The notes under the pieces were generated by a model, which was not told where the DNA came from, did no database searches, and was given only the letters and a program-made list of their open reading frames with translations. A stretch of 19,794 nt of DNA. It comes from Candidatus Heimdallarchaeota archaeon (GTDB taxonomy: Archaea > Asgardarchaeota > Heimdallarchaeia > JABLTI01). Below, in pieces: positions 1 through 7,788 of the stretch (positions are counted from its first letter, which is position 1; each line of letters opens with the position of its first letter). Location of the stretch: assembly GCA_019894765.1 (NCBI GenBank), contig JAGXNT010000087.1:1-19794 (forward strand), written 5' to 3'. The translations under genes and the position numbers were made by a program.

Positions 1-546
1 CTTATTGGTAATTCTGCTCTTGTTCAAGAAATCTATGTTGTTCAAAGTGAAATTCACGGTATGGCTCAAAGAGGTGGTGTTGTTAACACTGAAATCCGTT
101 TAGGTCCTGTTTGTGGTCCCCTTATTCCTGATGCTGGTGCTGATGTTCTCCTCAGTTTTGAATTGGGTGAGACCGCTCGTGCTATTCGTAAAATCAAACC
201 TAATGGCTACGTAATCATGAATAGTCACATTATTGTTCCCCCAAGCCTTGGCATTAAGAAAGATGCAAAATATCCTGAGACTGACAGTATTCTTTCCTTG
301 ATTAAACCTTATACTGACAAGATTTACCTCATTGATGCTTTTGATCTTGCGAAGCAAGCTGGCGACTTACGAAGTCAAAATGTTGTCTTATGTGGGGCAT
401 TATTTGCTATCCCTGATTTCCCCCTTACAATAGAATCTCTTAAGCAAGCTTTAAACATTCGTTTCAAAGGAAATGAGAAAGTCGTTGCTTCCAATATGAA
501 AGCGTTTGAATTAGGTTACAATAAAATGAAGGAAATGATGAAGTAG
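1..546 (+). CDS. iorB: Indolepyruvate:ferredoxin oxidoreductase beta subunit (5'-truncated by window edge)
   Basis: The reading frame is open from base 1, so the gene starts outside the window; 181 residues are visible and probably 20-30 N-terminal residues, including the usual glycine-rich GxGGQG start, are missing. The visible part carries the family hallmark HGMAQRGGVV followed by IRLG, PLIPDAGADVLLSFE and VIMNS, typical of the gamma/beta-type domain of 2-oxoacid:ferredoxin oxidoreductases and closest to IorB. With IorA (not in this window, perhaps upstream) it oxidatively decarboxylates aryl pyruvates such as indolepyruvate to aryl-acetyl-CoA, reducing ferredoxin in the cytoplasm during amino-acid fermentation. 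Codons end strongly in T (GGT, GTT, CTT), unlike the more A-rich neighbours, which may reflect high expression. A different 2-oxoacid oxidoreductase gamma subunit is the main alternative. Confidence 0.88.
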   Translation, partial: LIGNSALVQEIYVVQSEIHGMAQRGGVVNTEIRLGPVCGPLIPDAGADVLLSFELGETARAIRKIKPNGYVIMNSHIIVPPSLGIKKDAKYPETDSILSLIKPYTDKIYLIDAFDLAKQAGDLRSQNVVLCGALFAIPDFPLTIESLKQALNIRFKGNEKVVASNMKAFELGYNKMKEMMK

Positions 547-610
547 GGTAAAACCTATTTCAACATATTTATTTTTGTTAATTGCTTGTATTGTATTAAA
601 GCGAATTAGA

Positions 611-1303
611 ATGGAGCTGAAAGTCATCTTAATTTTAGATAAGTATCTTGATGATTCGAAAGTAGAAATCACCTTTGAAGCAGGATTAACTAATATGCAT
701 ATTGATGAGTTACTCTTCTTCAAAGACATGAATATCCCGGATTATCTAAAATTGCTTTATCAACAATCCAATGGTTTTCTTCTCGAGAGCGAGTATTTCT
801 TGGATGATTTACAAGACCCTTCCCATTTTCGTTTGATCTCTTGTGATAACTTGTTTTTCACTAGTAAACGATTAAACTTACTCCCAGACAAGCGGTTCAT
901 TCGCTTCGCTGAAAACGAAGAAGATGCTTTGTATCTTTTTGACATGGAAAACTTGGATCCTGAAGGCAATCCTCTTATTTTGCTTAACATGCCAAGTTAC
1001 AAATTTAGTATTCCATTAACAAATAATTTCGAAGTTTTACTTGAAGCAGCATGTTTAGGTATTTTAGGATTAATAGAGGCTTTTGGATTAAAAGAAGGTA
1101 AGCGAGTCCCACAAGTTCCTCAGAGAATGTTGAAAAAGAAGAAAATAATTTTACCAATTCTCAAAGAGTTCTTCATGACTGCTAAACGAGAATTCGATTT
1201 AATTGATATGTGGCATTTATCACCTAAAGCCAAGAAAAACATTCAGATGAGCATTGCTATTTGGTTTAAAGGTTTGAAGAACCTATTATCAGTTTTCAAT
1301 TAA
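611..1303 (+). CDS. SUKH (SMI1/KNR4-like) domain protein
   Basis: A 230-residue soluble protein. Residues about 42-150 resemble the SUKH fold: IPDYLKLLYQQSNGF (the family's 'lP.dy...NGg' opening), then LPDKRFIRFAENEEDALYLFD (the central 'fa.....y.fD' strand pair), then SYKFSIPLTNNFEVLLEA. Residues 160-230 form a basic, helical extension. I chose ATG 611 over the in-frame TTG at 575 because the extra 12 residues are not part of any recognisable domain, but neither start has a clear Shine-Dalgarno site. SUKH proteins are known as immunity proteins in bacterial toxin systems and as regulatory adaptors in eukaryotes; no toxin is visible nearby, so a role here is unknown. It follows iorB by 64 bp in the same direction and converges on the next gene. 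The domain call rests on pattern resemblance only. Confidence 0.6.
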   Translation: MELKVILILDKYLDDSKVEITFEAGLTNMHIDELLFFKDMNIPDYLKLLYQQSNGFLLESEYFLDDLQDPSHFRLISCDNLFFTSKRLNLLPDKRFIRFAENEEDALYLFDMENLDPEGNPLILLNMPSYKFSIPLTNNFEVLLEAACLGILGLIEAFGLKEGKRVPQVPQRMLKKKKIILPILKEFFMTAKREFDLIDMWHLSPKAKKNIQMSIAIWFKGLKNLLSVFN

Positions 1304-1320
1304 GAAAAAAATAAAAAAAT
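1304..1320 (-). terminator. Poly-U terminator for the minus-strand TrmB-like gene
   Basis: The 32-bp gap between the two convergent genes holds A7-T-A7 on the plus strand, so the minus-strand transcript ends in two U7 runs shortly after its stop codon. Archaeal RNA polymerase terminates on such U-tracts without needing a hairpin. No matching U-tract serves the plus-strand gene in this gap. Confidence 0.5.
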
Positions 1321-1335
1321 AGAATATTTTATGGC

Positions 1336-3624
1336 TCAGATTTCTTTTGAACGAGCCATAAAGGAAGCATTGATTATTTGTTGAATTGCTCTTACGAGTG
1401 CATCTTGTTCTGTGACAAAACTTGTGAGTTCTCCTTCTCTTGCAACGGGTGCGAGGAGTACTTCTGCACCATCTCGAGTTACTGCATAGAAATCTCGCAT
1501 GGTGTATTGCCAAATAGTAATGTTCCCTTGTTCTTTTAGGGTTGCAATAAGAGCTTCATCTCTGAAAGGATCAATATCAGCTAATACTCTAATTCTTACT
1601 CGTTTGGAGATATTCTTTACAAGTAATTCTACTAGTTCTTTATCTATTGTTGGAACCACTACAGTGCAAGTTGATTTTGTTCTTAGGAGCATATCATAGA
1701 TAGATACTATTGAGTTTTGATTTCCATAGATGATCACTGAATGTGGTCTTGGCACAGGAATTATTTGATCCACTGAATCAGTTATTTCTTGTAGATAGGT
1801 TTTAGTCTCATTTACTTTGTAAATGATTCCAGCTAACCTACTTGAAATTTCATTACTTGATGTTGAAAATGAATCTTTGATTGTAGTTAGGAAAGTTTCT
1901 CCCGCCTTACCAATTAAATCTAATGATGCACTTTGATCCCTGTTCAAAGTTGTCAAGTAATTATCCAAGGTGGATGTATATTCAGAAATCATTTCTGAGG
2001 CAATCAGCTTTGGTTTGCTCAGCTCTTCTTGTACTTGAGTTTTGAAGGCGAACTTCATATCATCTGAAAGGTATCTTATTGTTTCCAATGCTTTGTTGTT
2101 ACTCTCATTGTGTAATCGTAATCTTTTAGAGGAATTTAGGAAAAGATTTTCCAATGTATCCTCAAGATCTGTAAAAACAACATCTCTTAGTGGGGCAAGA
2201 ATTTGTGTAATACCTTCTTTTAAGCCTTCAACATGTTTCAAAGTAGCATTGAGAGCTTCTTTTGATGTGCTTGTTATCTTTGGATATGTTTCCTTTAGGA
2301 CATCTCTTACAGCATTATTGAGATCTGACTCAAATTTCTTTGCTGTAGCAGCCCATTTAGTGCTTAAGGTAGTTTTTGCTGTTCTTAATTTAGCTGTTCC
2401 TTCTTTGAGTTCTTTTGCAAGCATGGAATCATTGCCTTTTATGAGTTGAGTCATTCCCTCAATGATTTCTTTTTGATAAACTTTCATCACGCTATCATAT
2501 GAACCTTTGATTTTCTGTGACAGAGAATCAATTTTGTCGGCTTGTTCTTTGGCTTCTTGGACAAGTTTAGGATCTGGTCGTTTTAACAATCCTGCTTTTG
2601 CAATCTCATCAATATTCGCTTTAAGAGCTGCTGATTCAGAAGATAATTGGTTAATATTCTTCCCTACAGTATCAAGCATTTTTGCTGTGGCAGCTTCGAG
2701 TTTGACTTTCTCATTATCGAATAAATCATTTGATGCTTTCATATAATTGCTAATAACATCAGAATAAATTTGAGTAGTATCTTTTGTGAGAGTAGCAAGC
2801 TCTGTTTCATATTCTTTTAAAGCATTTTGTATTTCTGTTATACTAAATTTGGTGATTGCTTTGACGTTTTTCTGGAGAGAGCTAATTTCACTTCTATTTT
2901 CTTCTAGAATAGCTTTCAATTTCTCAGGAGCAGTTCCCTTATACTCTATAATTGCATTGTCAAGGGGAGTTATCATATCCTGAATTGTATTATTCATTAG
3001 CTGCTCGAATTTTTGTAATCTCTCAGTTGCTTTATCGGATTCATCTCGTAATATCACACTAATTTCATTACTGAGATTTGATAATTCATTACTAATTGAA
3101 AGAAAGGTTTTCGAGAAACCATCGGTTAGCATTAAATCAAAATCTTCAGTTAAATTTGATACTTTGTCAGAATGCCTGTAAATTGAGTTGGTTAATTCCA
3201 TCTTCAGTTGCTCATTGGAAGTTCTCAACTCTTCAGCTATCTTAGCAAAAATAGGTTCAATTGAAACTTTGAATTCTGACATCTTTTGGGTTAAGGCATC
3301 ATAACTACTATCGAAAACACTGATGAGAGAATTTTCAATACCTATGATATCGTTTTGGAATTCTTTTTCAACAAACAAGAATCCTTTAAGAAAAGGCTCA
3401 ACAGCAATATATCTGTTGATTTTTCCTTCAATCTTTTTTAAATAACCACGATTTGTCAAGTCTTGAACTACTTGTTGTAATTCATCAAGATTGATTCCTG
3501 TTTGTAAATACATTTCGCCTAAAGAAGCGTTTCCTACACCAAGAATAGTCAAATACACATGTTGTTCTTGTTCTGAAAACCCAATTTGGCTTAGTAATGA
3601 ACTCTGTACTTTCTTCAAGGACAT
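1336..3624 (-). CDS. TrmB-type HTH / long coiled-coil / PLD-like effector-domain protein
   Basis: A 762-residue protein of three parts. Residues about 8-75 form a TrmB-type winged helix (IGFSEQEQHVYLTILGVG, then a recognition-helix region, then LTNRGYLKKIEGKINRYIAVEP). Residues about 80-615 are almost entirely helical and coiled-coil-like, rich in Lys, Glu, Leu, Ser and Thr with hardly any Pro or Gly. Residues 623-762 (VPRPHSVIIYGNQNSIVSI to AVTRDGAEVLLAPVA) match the C-terminal phospholipase-D-like effector region of TrmB regulators, but with no HKD catalytic motif. Ordinary TrmB proteins are about 250-350 residues, so the coiled coil is a large insertion. Start: ATG 3624, no SD, AT-rich leader. 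TrmB proteins bind DNA and sugars; a long coiled coil instead suggests a scaffold, chromosome-associated or oligomeric regulator. It lies 120 bp downstream of the Dna2-like operon with its own likely promoter. Confidence 0.75.
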   Translation of the reverse strand: MSLKKVQSSLLSQIGFSEQEQHVYLTILGVGNASLGEMYLQTGINLDELQQVVQDLTNRGYLKKIEGKINRYIAVEPFLKGFLFVEKEFQNDIIGIENSLISVFDSSYDALTQKMSEFKVSIEPIFAKIAEELRTSNEQLKMELTNSIYRHSDKVSNLTEDFDLMLTDGFSKTFLSISNELSNLSNEISVILRDESDKATERLQKFEQLMNNTIQDMITPLDNAIIEYKGTAPEKLKAILEENRSEISSLQKNVKAITKFSITEIQNALKEYETELATLTKDTTQIYSDVISNYMKASNDLFDNEKVKLEAATAKMLDTVGKNINQLSSESAALKANIDEIAKAGLLKRPDPKLVQEAKEQADKIDSLSQKIKGSYDSVMKVYQKEIIEGMTQLIKGNDSMLAKELKEGTAKLRTAKTTLSTKWAATAKKFESDLNNAVRDVLKETYPKITSTSKEALNATLKHVEGLKEGITQILAPLRDVVFTDLEDTLENLFLNSSKRLRLHNESNNKALETIRYLSDDMKFAFKTQVQEELSKPKLIASEMISEYTSTLDNYLTTLNRDQSASLDLIGKAGETFLTTIKDSFSTSSNEISSRLAGIIYKVNETKTYLQEITDSVDQIIPVPRPHSVIIYGNQNSIVSIYDMLLRTKSTCTVVVPTIDKELVELLVKNISKRVRIRVLADIDPFRDEALIATLKEQGNITIWQYTMRDFYAVTRDGAEVLLAPVAREGELTSFVTEQDALVRAIQQIINASFMARSKEI

Positions 3625-3670
3625 ATTTTAGGCACGATCCGAATTAACTCACTTTAGAATATTCTCTTAC

Positions 3671-3690
3671 TATAAAATATTTTTTCCCTT
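3671..3690 (-). promoter_or_regulatory. Putative BRE/TATA promoter of the TrmB-like coiled-coil gene
   Basis: On the minus strand a purine stretch (GGGAAAAA) is followed directly by ATATTTTATA, resembling an archaeal BRE plus TATA box, 47 bp before the ATG at 3624. This would give a short leader of about 20-25 nt. It rests on motif appearance in AT-rich DNA. Confidence 0.35.
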
Positions 3691-3744
3691 TTGTAAGGTA
3701 AATCAAAACATTATTTCTTTTATTAGCTATTTAATTATTATTCT

Positions 3745-4275
3745 TCATACATATTTTACAATAATGCCTTCTTTTATTCTAATTATTTGGGCTGAAACTA
3801 ATAAATCCAATATATCTTTCATGGTTGTGCGGATCGCTTGAAGACTTAGATTGGTTTCCTTTAATAAAGCGGAAACAAGCTGTTCTATAGATAAACTTGT
3901 TTTCCCTATAAGCATCGAATTGATTTGGTCAACAATTGGAGTGCTAATTAAATAACTGGATATTTCCATCTGGACTCCAGAATCAGATATACTTTCAGAT
4001 GAAATAGTATCAATTAAAGATGAAGCATCTTTTGTCAACTTGTATTTGCTTTTGCTCTTTCTTTTCTGAAAGATTGGAATCCATTTGCAATCATTATATC
4101 TCTCACAATGGTCTCCACAAGTAGGAATTTTAGTTCTAATAATCTTTGCCAAACCCAAGACTTCTAATGAGGTCAATCCAACTTCAAATCGTTCTTTAAA
4201 ATCATATGTACAGCCAATTTCCTTAAGGGAAAATAACTCTAAGAGTATTTTTTGCAGATTCTTAACAGTTAGCAC
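3745..4275 (-). CDS. Small two-winged-helix-like protein with four cysteines (metal or Fe-S site)
   Basis: A 176-residue protein that I cannot assign to a named family. Residues 1-85 look like a winged helix whose wing is interrupted by a cysteine segment; the four cysteines are C22, C53, C57 and C63 (CGDHCERYNDC, that is C-x3-C-x5-C), flanked by basic residues (KRKSKSKYKL). Residues about 125-176 look like a second winged helix ending in a beta wing (IIRIKEGIIVKYV). The start is GTG 4275, with GGAG 9 nt upstream. It begins 18 bp after the stop of the Dna2-like gene and is almost certainly co-transcribed with it. Four cysteines beside a winged helix recall Fe-S winged-helix proteins such as TFE-beta/RPC39-like factors or Rrf2-type regulators, but spacing does not identify either. 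A nucleic-acid-binding partner or regulator of the helicase-nuclease is the simplest inference. Confidence 0.7.
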   Translation of the reverse strand: MLTVKNLQKILLELFSLKEIGCTYDFKERFEVGLTSLEVLGLAKIIRTKIPTCGDHCERYNDCKWIPIFQKRKSKSKYKLTKDASSLIDTISSESISDSGVQMEISSYLISTPIVDQINSMLIGKTSLSIEQLVSALLKETNLSLQAIRTTMKDILDLLVSAQIIRIKEGIIVKYV

Positions 4276-4284
4276 TTTACATTA

Positions 4285-4288
4285 CTCC
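4285..4288 (-). promoter_or_regulatory. Shine-Dalgarno site setting the GTG start of the four-cysteine protein
   Basis: GGAG lies 9 nt upstream of GTG 4275 and only a few bases after the stop codon (4294-4296) of the preceding gene, which supports translational coupling within the operon. Confidence 0.6.
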
Positions 4289-4293
4289 ATTAG

Positions 4294-7200
4294 CTAAATT
4301 GTAATTTCATTAGAAGAGAGCTCATCAGCCAATTTTTCTTGCTCCAGCTCTTTTATGGTCCGGAAAACTTCTTTGAAGATTTCTTTTGCCTCGTCTTCTT
4401 TTTCCTCAGAGCTTTTCTGAGTGAAAGTTTGTTGATTGCCTACTATAATGAGTTTCGCTTTTGCTCTACTAATAGAGACATTCATTCTTCGCCAATCACG
4501 ATGCAGTTGACCAATGATATTATTTTCATTGCTATTTGTCAAGCTAATAATTATGATTTCACGCTCATCTCCCTGAAATCGATCTACAGTGTCTACTCGC
4601 AAGTTTTCGATTATTTCTTCAGAAAGATTATTTGCTCGCAGTTCCCCATAAATGAGGTTATTTTGATGTCTATAAGGAGAAATAACTCCAATTTGCTTAG
4701 CAATCTCAAGCTGATCTTTTTCATCGTACAGAGATAAAAAGTCGGTTACGATTTTCCCGATGATTTTCGATTCACGAATATTAAATCGTGATTCAGTTTG
4801 TATATCGATTTCCTCTATTCCTTCAATTGCTGCTTTGTCTTTCTCTGTGTTTATGAAAATAACTGGTTTAGTTGGAGTAAATAATTTCGCAATTATTTCT
4901 GAATTTGTGCTCTTTGTGCTAGGTAGCTTTGCATAGGGTTCTAGAAATTCATCGATTGTATGTTTTCCAATATCATTATTCGCGGGAGTATAGTTCACGG
5001 AAGGATAAAAAGCGTTCTTTATTATTCGAGATATGGCCTCATGCATTCGATACTGCTCAGATAGAATAACAACGTTATCGGACTTCCCAGTCCACATATT
5101 AAATAATCGTTCAAACAAAGATGTTTTGAGTGTACTTTCTTTCTGCAAACCAGCATTCAATAATACTTTTGGAACAGGAGGAGTATGTTCTATTGTTTCT
5201 TCTGTAACAACAGGTGGTAATTGTTTGTGATCGCCAACTAACAATACTCGAGGAAATCCTTCTATTGATTCTGTTGTTGGGCAACAGTGTCTGAATGCAC
5301 CAAGACTAGCTGGTTCAGTTGCTTGTCCTGCTTCATCAACAATAACCCAATGAAAATTCAATCCTTTCAGGAGATTATTACCTACACTTCCGAGCGTACC
5401 TACGATTATTCCTGCTTTTCTATAAAGCTCAATTCCTTTCTTTAAAACGGTAACAAGTGCATCAGCATCAGCTTTTTCACTGAGAGTTTCATCGAATTTT
5501 GTTTTCGTTGGGAGAATATATTCTTGAACTATTTCTGAGTGATCTTTGGAATATGATTCCAATCGAACAATGTATGGTTTTAATTCCTCAAACGCGGATA
5601 ACTTAACAATAACCTCATCTGCAGCTCGATGTGTGTTTGCTAAAATAAGAACAGGTTTCGATAAGTAGAATTTCTCATCATCCACCAATTTTGAATTTAA
5701 CAAATAATATTCTGAAAAGATTTCTCTAGCAAGTTGGGCTATCATTCTCGTTTTTCCAGAACCCGGAGGTCCTTGGACAAGTAGCATATCGCCTGGTTGT
5801 AAACCGAGGCCTTTTTCAATTGCTTCAACTTTGAATTTGTCAAGTTCTTTTAATAAACCAGTTCTTGGTATTGGTTTTATTTTGTTGGGTTTTGATATTC
5901 CAAGAATTAGTTTGATAAGATAGGGTAATTCGTTATCACTTATTTTTCTTCCAAGAATTCCAGAGCGGTTCATTGATTCAAAAAGGAAATCAGTTAATGA
6001 ACGTGATTGCCATTGCGAGAAGATAACATTTTCAACTTGATCAACTCTAAATTTATCTGCAATTTTTCCTCTTCTTTTCAAAGTTGACCTTGTTTTAATT
6101 ACAATTTCCTTGGAACTCAGTGAATCGATTTTTCCTTCTACGCTAAATATTTCACCAGGTAGTAGGTCTGAAGGTGTTACGAAAACATCATCACCTTCTC
6201 TTATTCTAGTAAAGATCTTCTTATCGGATGTTAATGTGAGGACATAGTGGTAAGGATCGAATTTCTCTAATTTAAGATTGGATATTGTGATCCCTTGATT
6301 TTCCAAGTTATCAATTTCTGATGTTGCTAACTTGTGGAGATGCCTTTTCACATTATTTAACTCAAATCTAAGTTGTCTAAAATACCAGGACCAATATTCA
6401 TAGAGATCTTGTGGAAAATGCAACCAAATATCCGGGTCATGTAATTTCTTTCCATCCGAGCAGATTCCTTGTTGATTTGATGGGCAATAATTGCATATTC
6501 TTCGCCAGTTACTGCTCAATAGATTGAAATCAGTCCCTAGTGCTGGCATAAATCTTCTCGAGAGGAACCGGTTGATTTTATATCGATCATAACCTGAGAG
6601 CAAACCTGATTCAATTGCAAAAGCAATGTTCCTCGTTTGTAAAAGTAAATCTAAATATTCATCGCTTTGATCGTCAGATAAATCGATTTTTCTTCGTTTT
6701 ATGACTGCATGATCTTGGAGAGGAATAATTTCAGGATTATCCTCTTCTAATTCTGCATCCGCATCAAAGAATTCGATAAACGTTCTTGGTGCTTTACCAG
6801 TTACTTTCTTAATAATCTCATGATAAGCAAAAGCTTGAACCCCACCAGGATGAGTTACTCCTGTTAACGGATCATAATCAGATTCTATGAAATATCTACT
6901 ACCAGTTTTTATCTCCCAAAGCTCATCATAATCCTTCTTCAAGATTATTTGATCAGCTCTTCCAGATATTCCTCTTTCTGGTGAAAAAAGCAACGTTTCA
7001 TTTAGTAATTGATTTTCTTTGATATCCTTAAACTGCTCTACAATCTGATCCACAATTATTGAATCAACTTGCAATGGCAATTTCAAATCTTTATTTGGTC
7101 CACGATAATAGCTTTTTCTTATTAAAACAGAAAAATTATCTCGCCATTCATCTAGAATAGCTCGATTATATGATTTCATAGCTTTTACAGGATCTGCACT

Positions 7201-7773
7201 TCTGACCCATTCATTGGAAGCATATTGTATTCCTTTATGAATGGCATTTCCTCTTACAAAGCCGATAGAAGTTGGAGCATTTCTTATTGTTCTTTGTAAA
7301 CCTAGAAAAGATTCGTAAAAGTATTTTGCAGGACAATTAAAAGCTGATTCAAGTTCTCCCCCTGTTATATTATAATCAGGCGAAATTATGAATTTCAGAA
7401 TAATTAGTTGCCCACTTTCCTTTTCTCCATTAGCATTATTTTCTTTCTTTTCCGGTTTCCAAATTGCTTTCATAATTTGTAATAATAACTCTGGTGATCT
7501 TCCCTCAGAAGCAAGTCCCGCATAGCAATATCTTAACACATTGTGATAATGAGAAAATGTTGCTTGTTTTGTTCTTCCTGGAAACCATTCCATAGGATAG
7601 ATAACTGCAGTACAAATATGTGTTCTAGTTTTTGGGTCCATTAACTTGAGAACTAATTGATATTTCTCTCCTTCGGCTTCTCGAGTTCTTTCCGCTAATA
7701 CTTGAAAATCCACGAATTTTGGAACGTTTGGATTGGATTTTAAAATCTCTAGATACGGTGATACTTTATCCAC
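4294..7773 (-). CDS. Dna2-type nuclease-helicase (Fe-S RecB-family nuclease fused to SF1B helicase)
   Basis: A 1159-residue protein with the domain order of eukaryotic Dna2. The nuclease half (about 135-440) shows C147 in FNCPAKYFYESFLG, H179 (GNAIHKG), D274 (GRADQI), E287 and K289 (WEIKTG), Q313 and Y317 (QAFAY), then C427-x2-C430-x7-C438. This is the one-plus-three cysteine set that holds a 4Fe-4S cluster in Dna2, AddB and Cas4. A beta-rich linker follows (about 495-560). The SF1B/Upf1-like helicase half has GPPGSGKT (668-675), DEAGQ (813-817), GDHKQLPP (847-854), EQYRMH (906-911), VDRFQGDE (1063-1070) and RRMNVSISRAK (1095-1105). All catalytic residues are present. The known family activity is 5'-3' helicase and ssDNA/flap endonuclease in end resection and flap processing. 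The start is GTG 7773, with GAGGG 8 nt upstream. It is the middle gene of a three-gene operon. A defence role is an alternative to housekeeping repair. Confidence 0.93.
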   Translation of the reverse strand: MDKVSPYLEILKSNPNVPKFVDFQVLAERTREAEGEKYQLVLKLMDPKTRTHICTAVIYPMEWFPGRTKQATFSHYHNVLRYCYAGLASEGRSPELLLQIMKAIWKPEKKENNANGEKESGQLIILKFIISPDYNITGGELESAFNCPAKYFYESFLGLQRTIRNAPTSIGFVRGNAIHKGIQYASNEWVRSADPVKAMKSYNRAILDEWRDNFSVLIRKSYYRGPNKDLKLPLQVDSIIVDQIVEQFKDIKENQLLNETLLFSPERGISGRADQIILKKDYDELWEIKTGSRYFIESDYDPLTGVTHPGGVQAFAYHEIIKKVTGKAPRTFIEFFDADAELEEDNPEIIPLQDHAVIKRRKIDLSDDQSDEYLDLLLQTRNIAFAIESGLLSGYDRYKINRFLSRRFMPALGTDFNLLSSNWRRICNYCPSNQQGICSDGKKLHDPDIWLHFPQDLYEYWSWYFRQLRFELNNVKRHLHKLATSEIDNLENQGITISNLKLEKFDPYHYVLTLTSDKKIFTRIREGDDVFVTPSDLLPGEIFSVEGKIDSLSSKEIVIKTRSTLKRRGKIADKFRVDQVENVIFSQWQSRSLTDFLFESMNRSGILGRKISDNELPYLIKLILGISKPNKIKPIPRTGLLKELDKFKVEAIEKGLGLQPGDMLLVQGPPGSGKTRMIAQLAREIFSEYYLLNSKLVDDEKFYLSKPVLILANTHRAADEVIVKLSAFEELKPYIVRLESYSKDHSEIVQEYILPTKTKFDETLSEKADADALVTVLKKGIELYRKAGIIVGTLGSVGNNLLKGLNFHWVIVDEAGQATEPASLGAFRHCCPTTESIEGFPRVLLVGDHKQLPPVVTEETIEHTPPVPKVLLNAGLQKESTLKTSLFERLFNMWTGKSDNVVILSEQYRMHEAISRIIKNAFYPSVNYTPANNDIGKHTIDEFLEPYAKLPSTKSTNSEIIAKLFTPTKPVIFINTEKDKAAIEGIEEIDIQTESRFNIRESKIIGKIVTDFLSLYDEKDQLEIAKQIGVISPYRHQNNLIYGELRANNLSEEIIENLRVDTVDRFQGDEREIIIISLTNSNENNIIGQLHRDWRRMNVSISRAKAKLIIVGNQQTFTQKSSEEKEDEAKEIFKEVFRTIKELEQEKLADELSSNEITI

Positions 7774-7781
7774 TAATCATT

Positions 7782-7786
7782 CCCTC
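7782..7786 (-). promoter_or_regulatory. Shine-Dalgarno site setting the GTG start of the Dna2-like gene
   Basis: GAGGG lies 8 nt upstream of GTG 7773 and directly follows the TGA stop (7789-7791) of the preceding gene. The only nearby ATG is out of frame and quickly meets a stop, so the GTG start is favoured. Confidence 0.65.
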
Positions 7787-7788
7787 AA

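Noticed and set aside
575..610. A longer start (TTG 575) for the SUKH-like protein
   Set aside because: The 12 extra residues belong to no visible domain and no SD precedes the TTG; ATG 611 is simpler, though unproven.
1336..1760. An active phospholipase D domain in the TrmB-like protein
   Set aside because: The C-terminal domain has the fold-like pattern but no HxKxxxxD motif, as in TrmB effector domains.
4294..7773. A Cas4 or CRISPR-associated module
   Set aside because: The Fe-S nuclease half resembles Cas4, but it is fused to an SF1B helicase, and no CRISPR repeats or cas genes are in the window.
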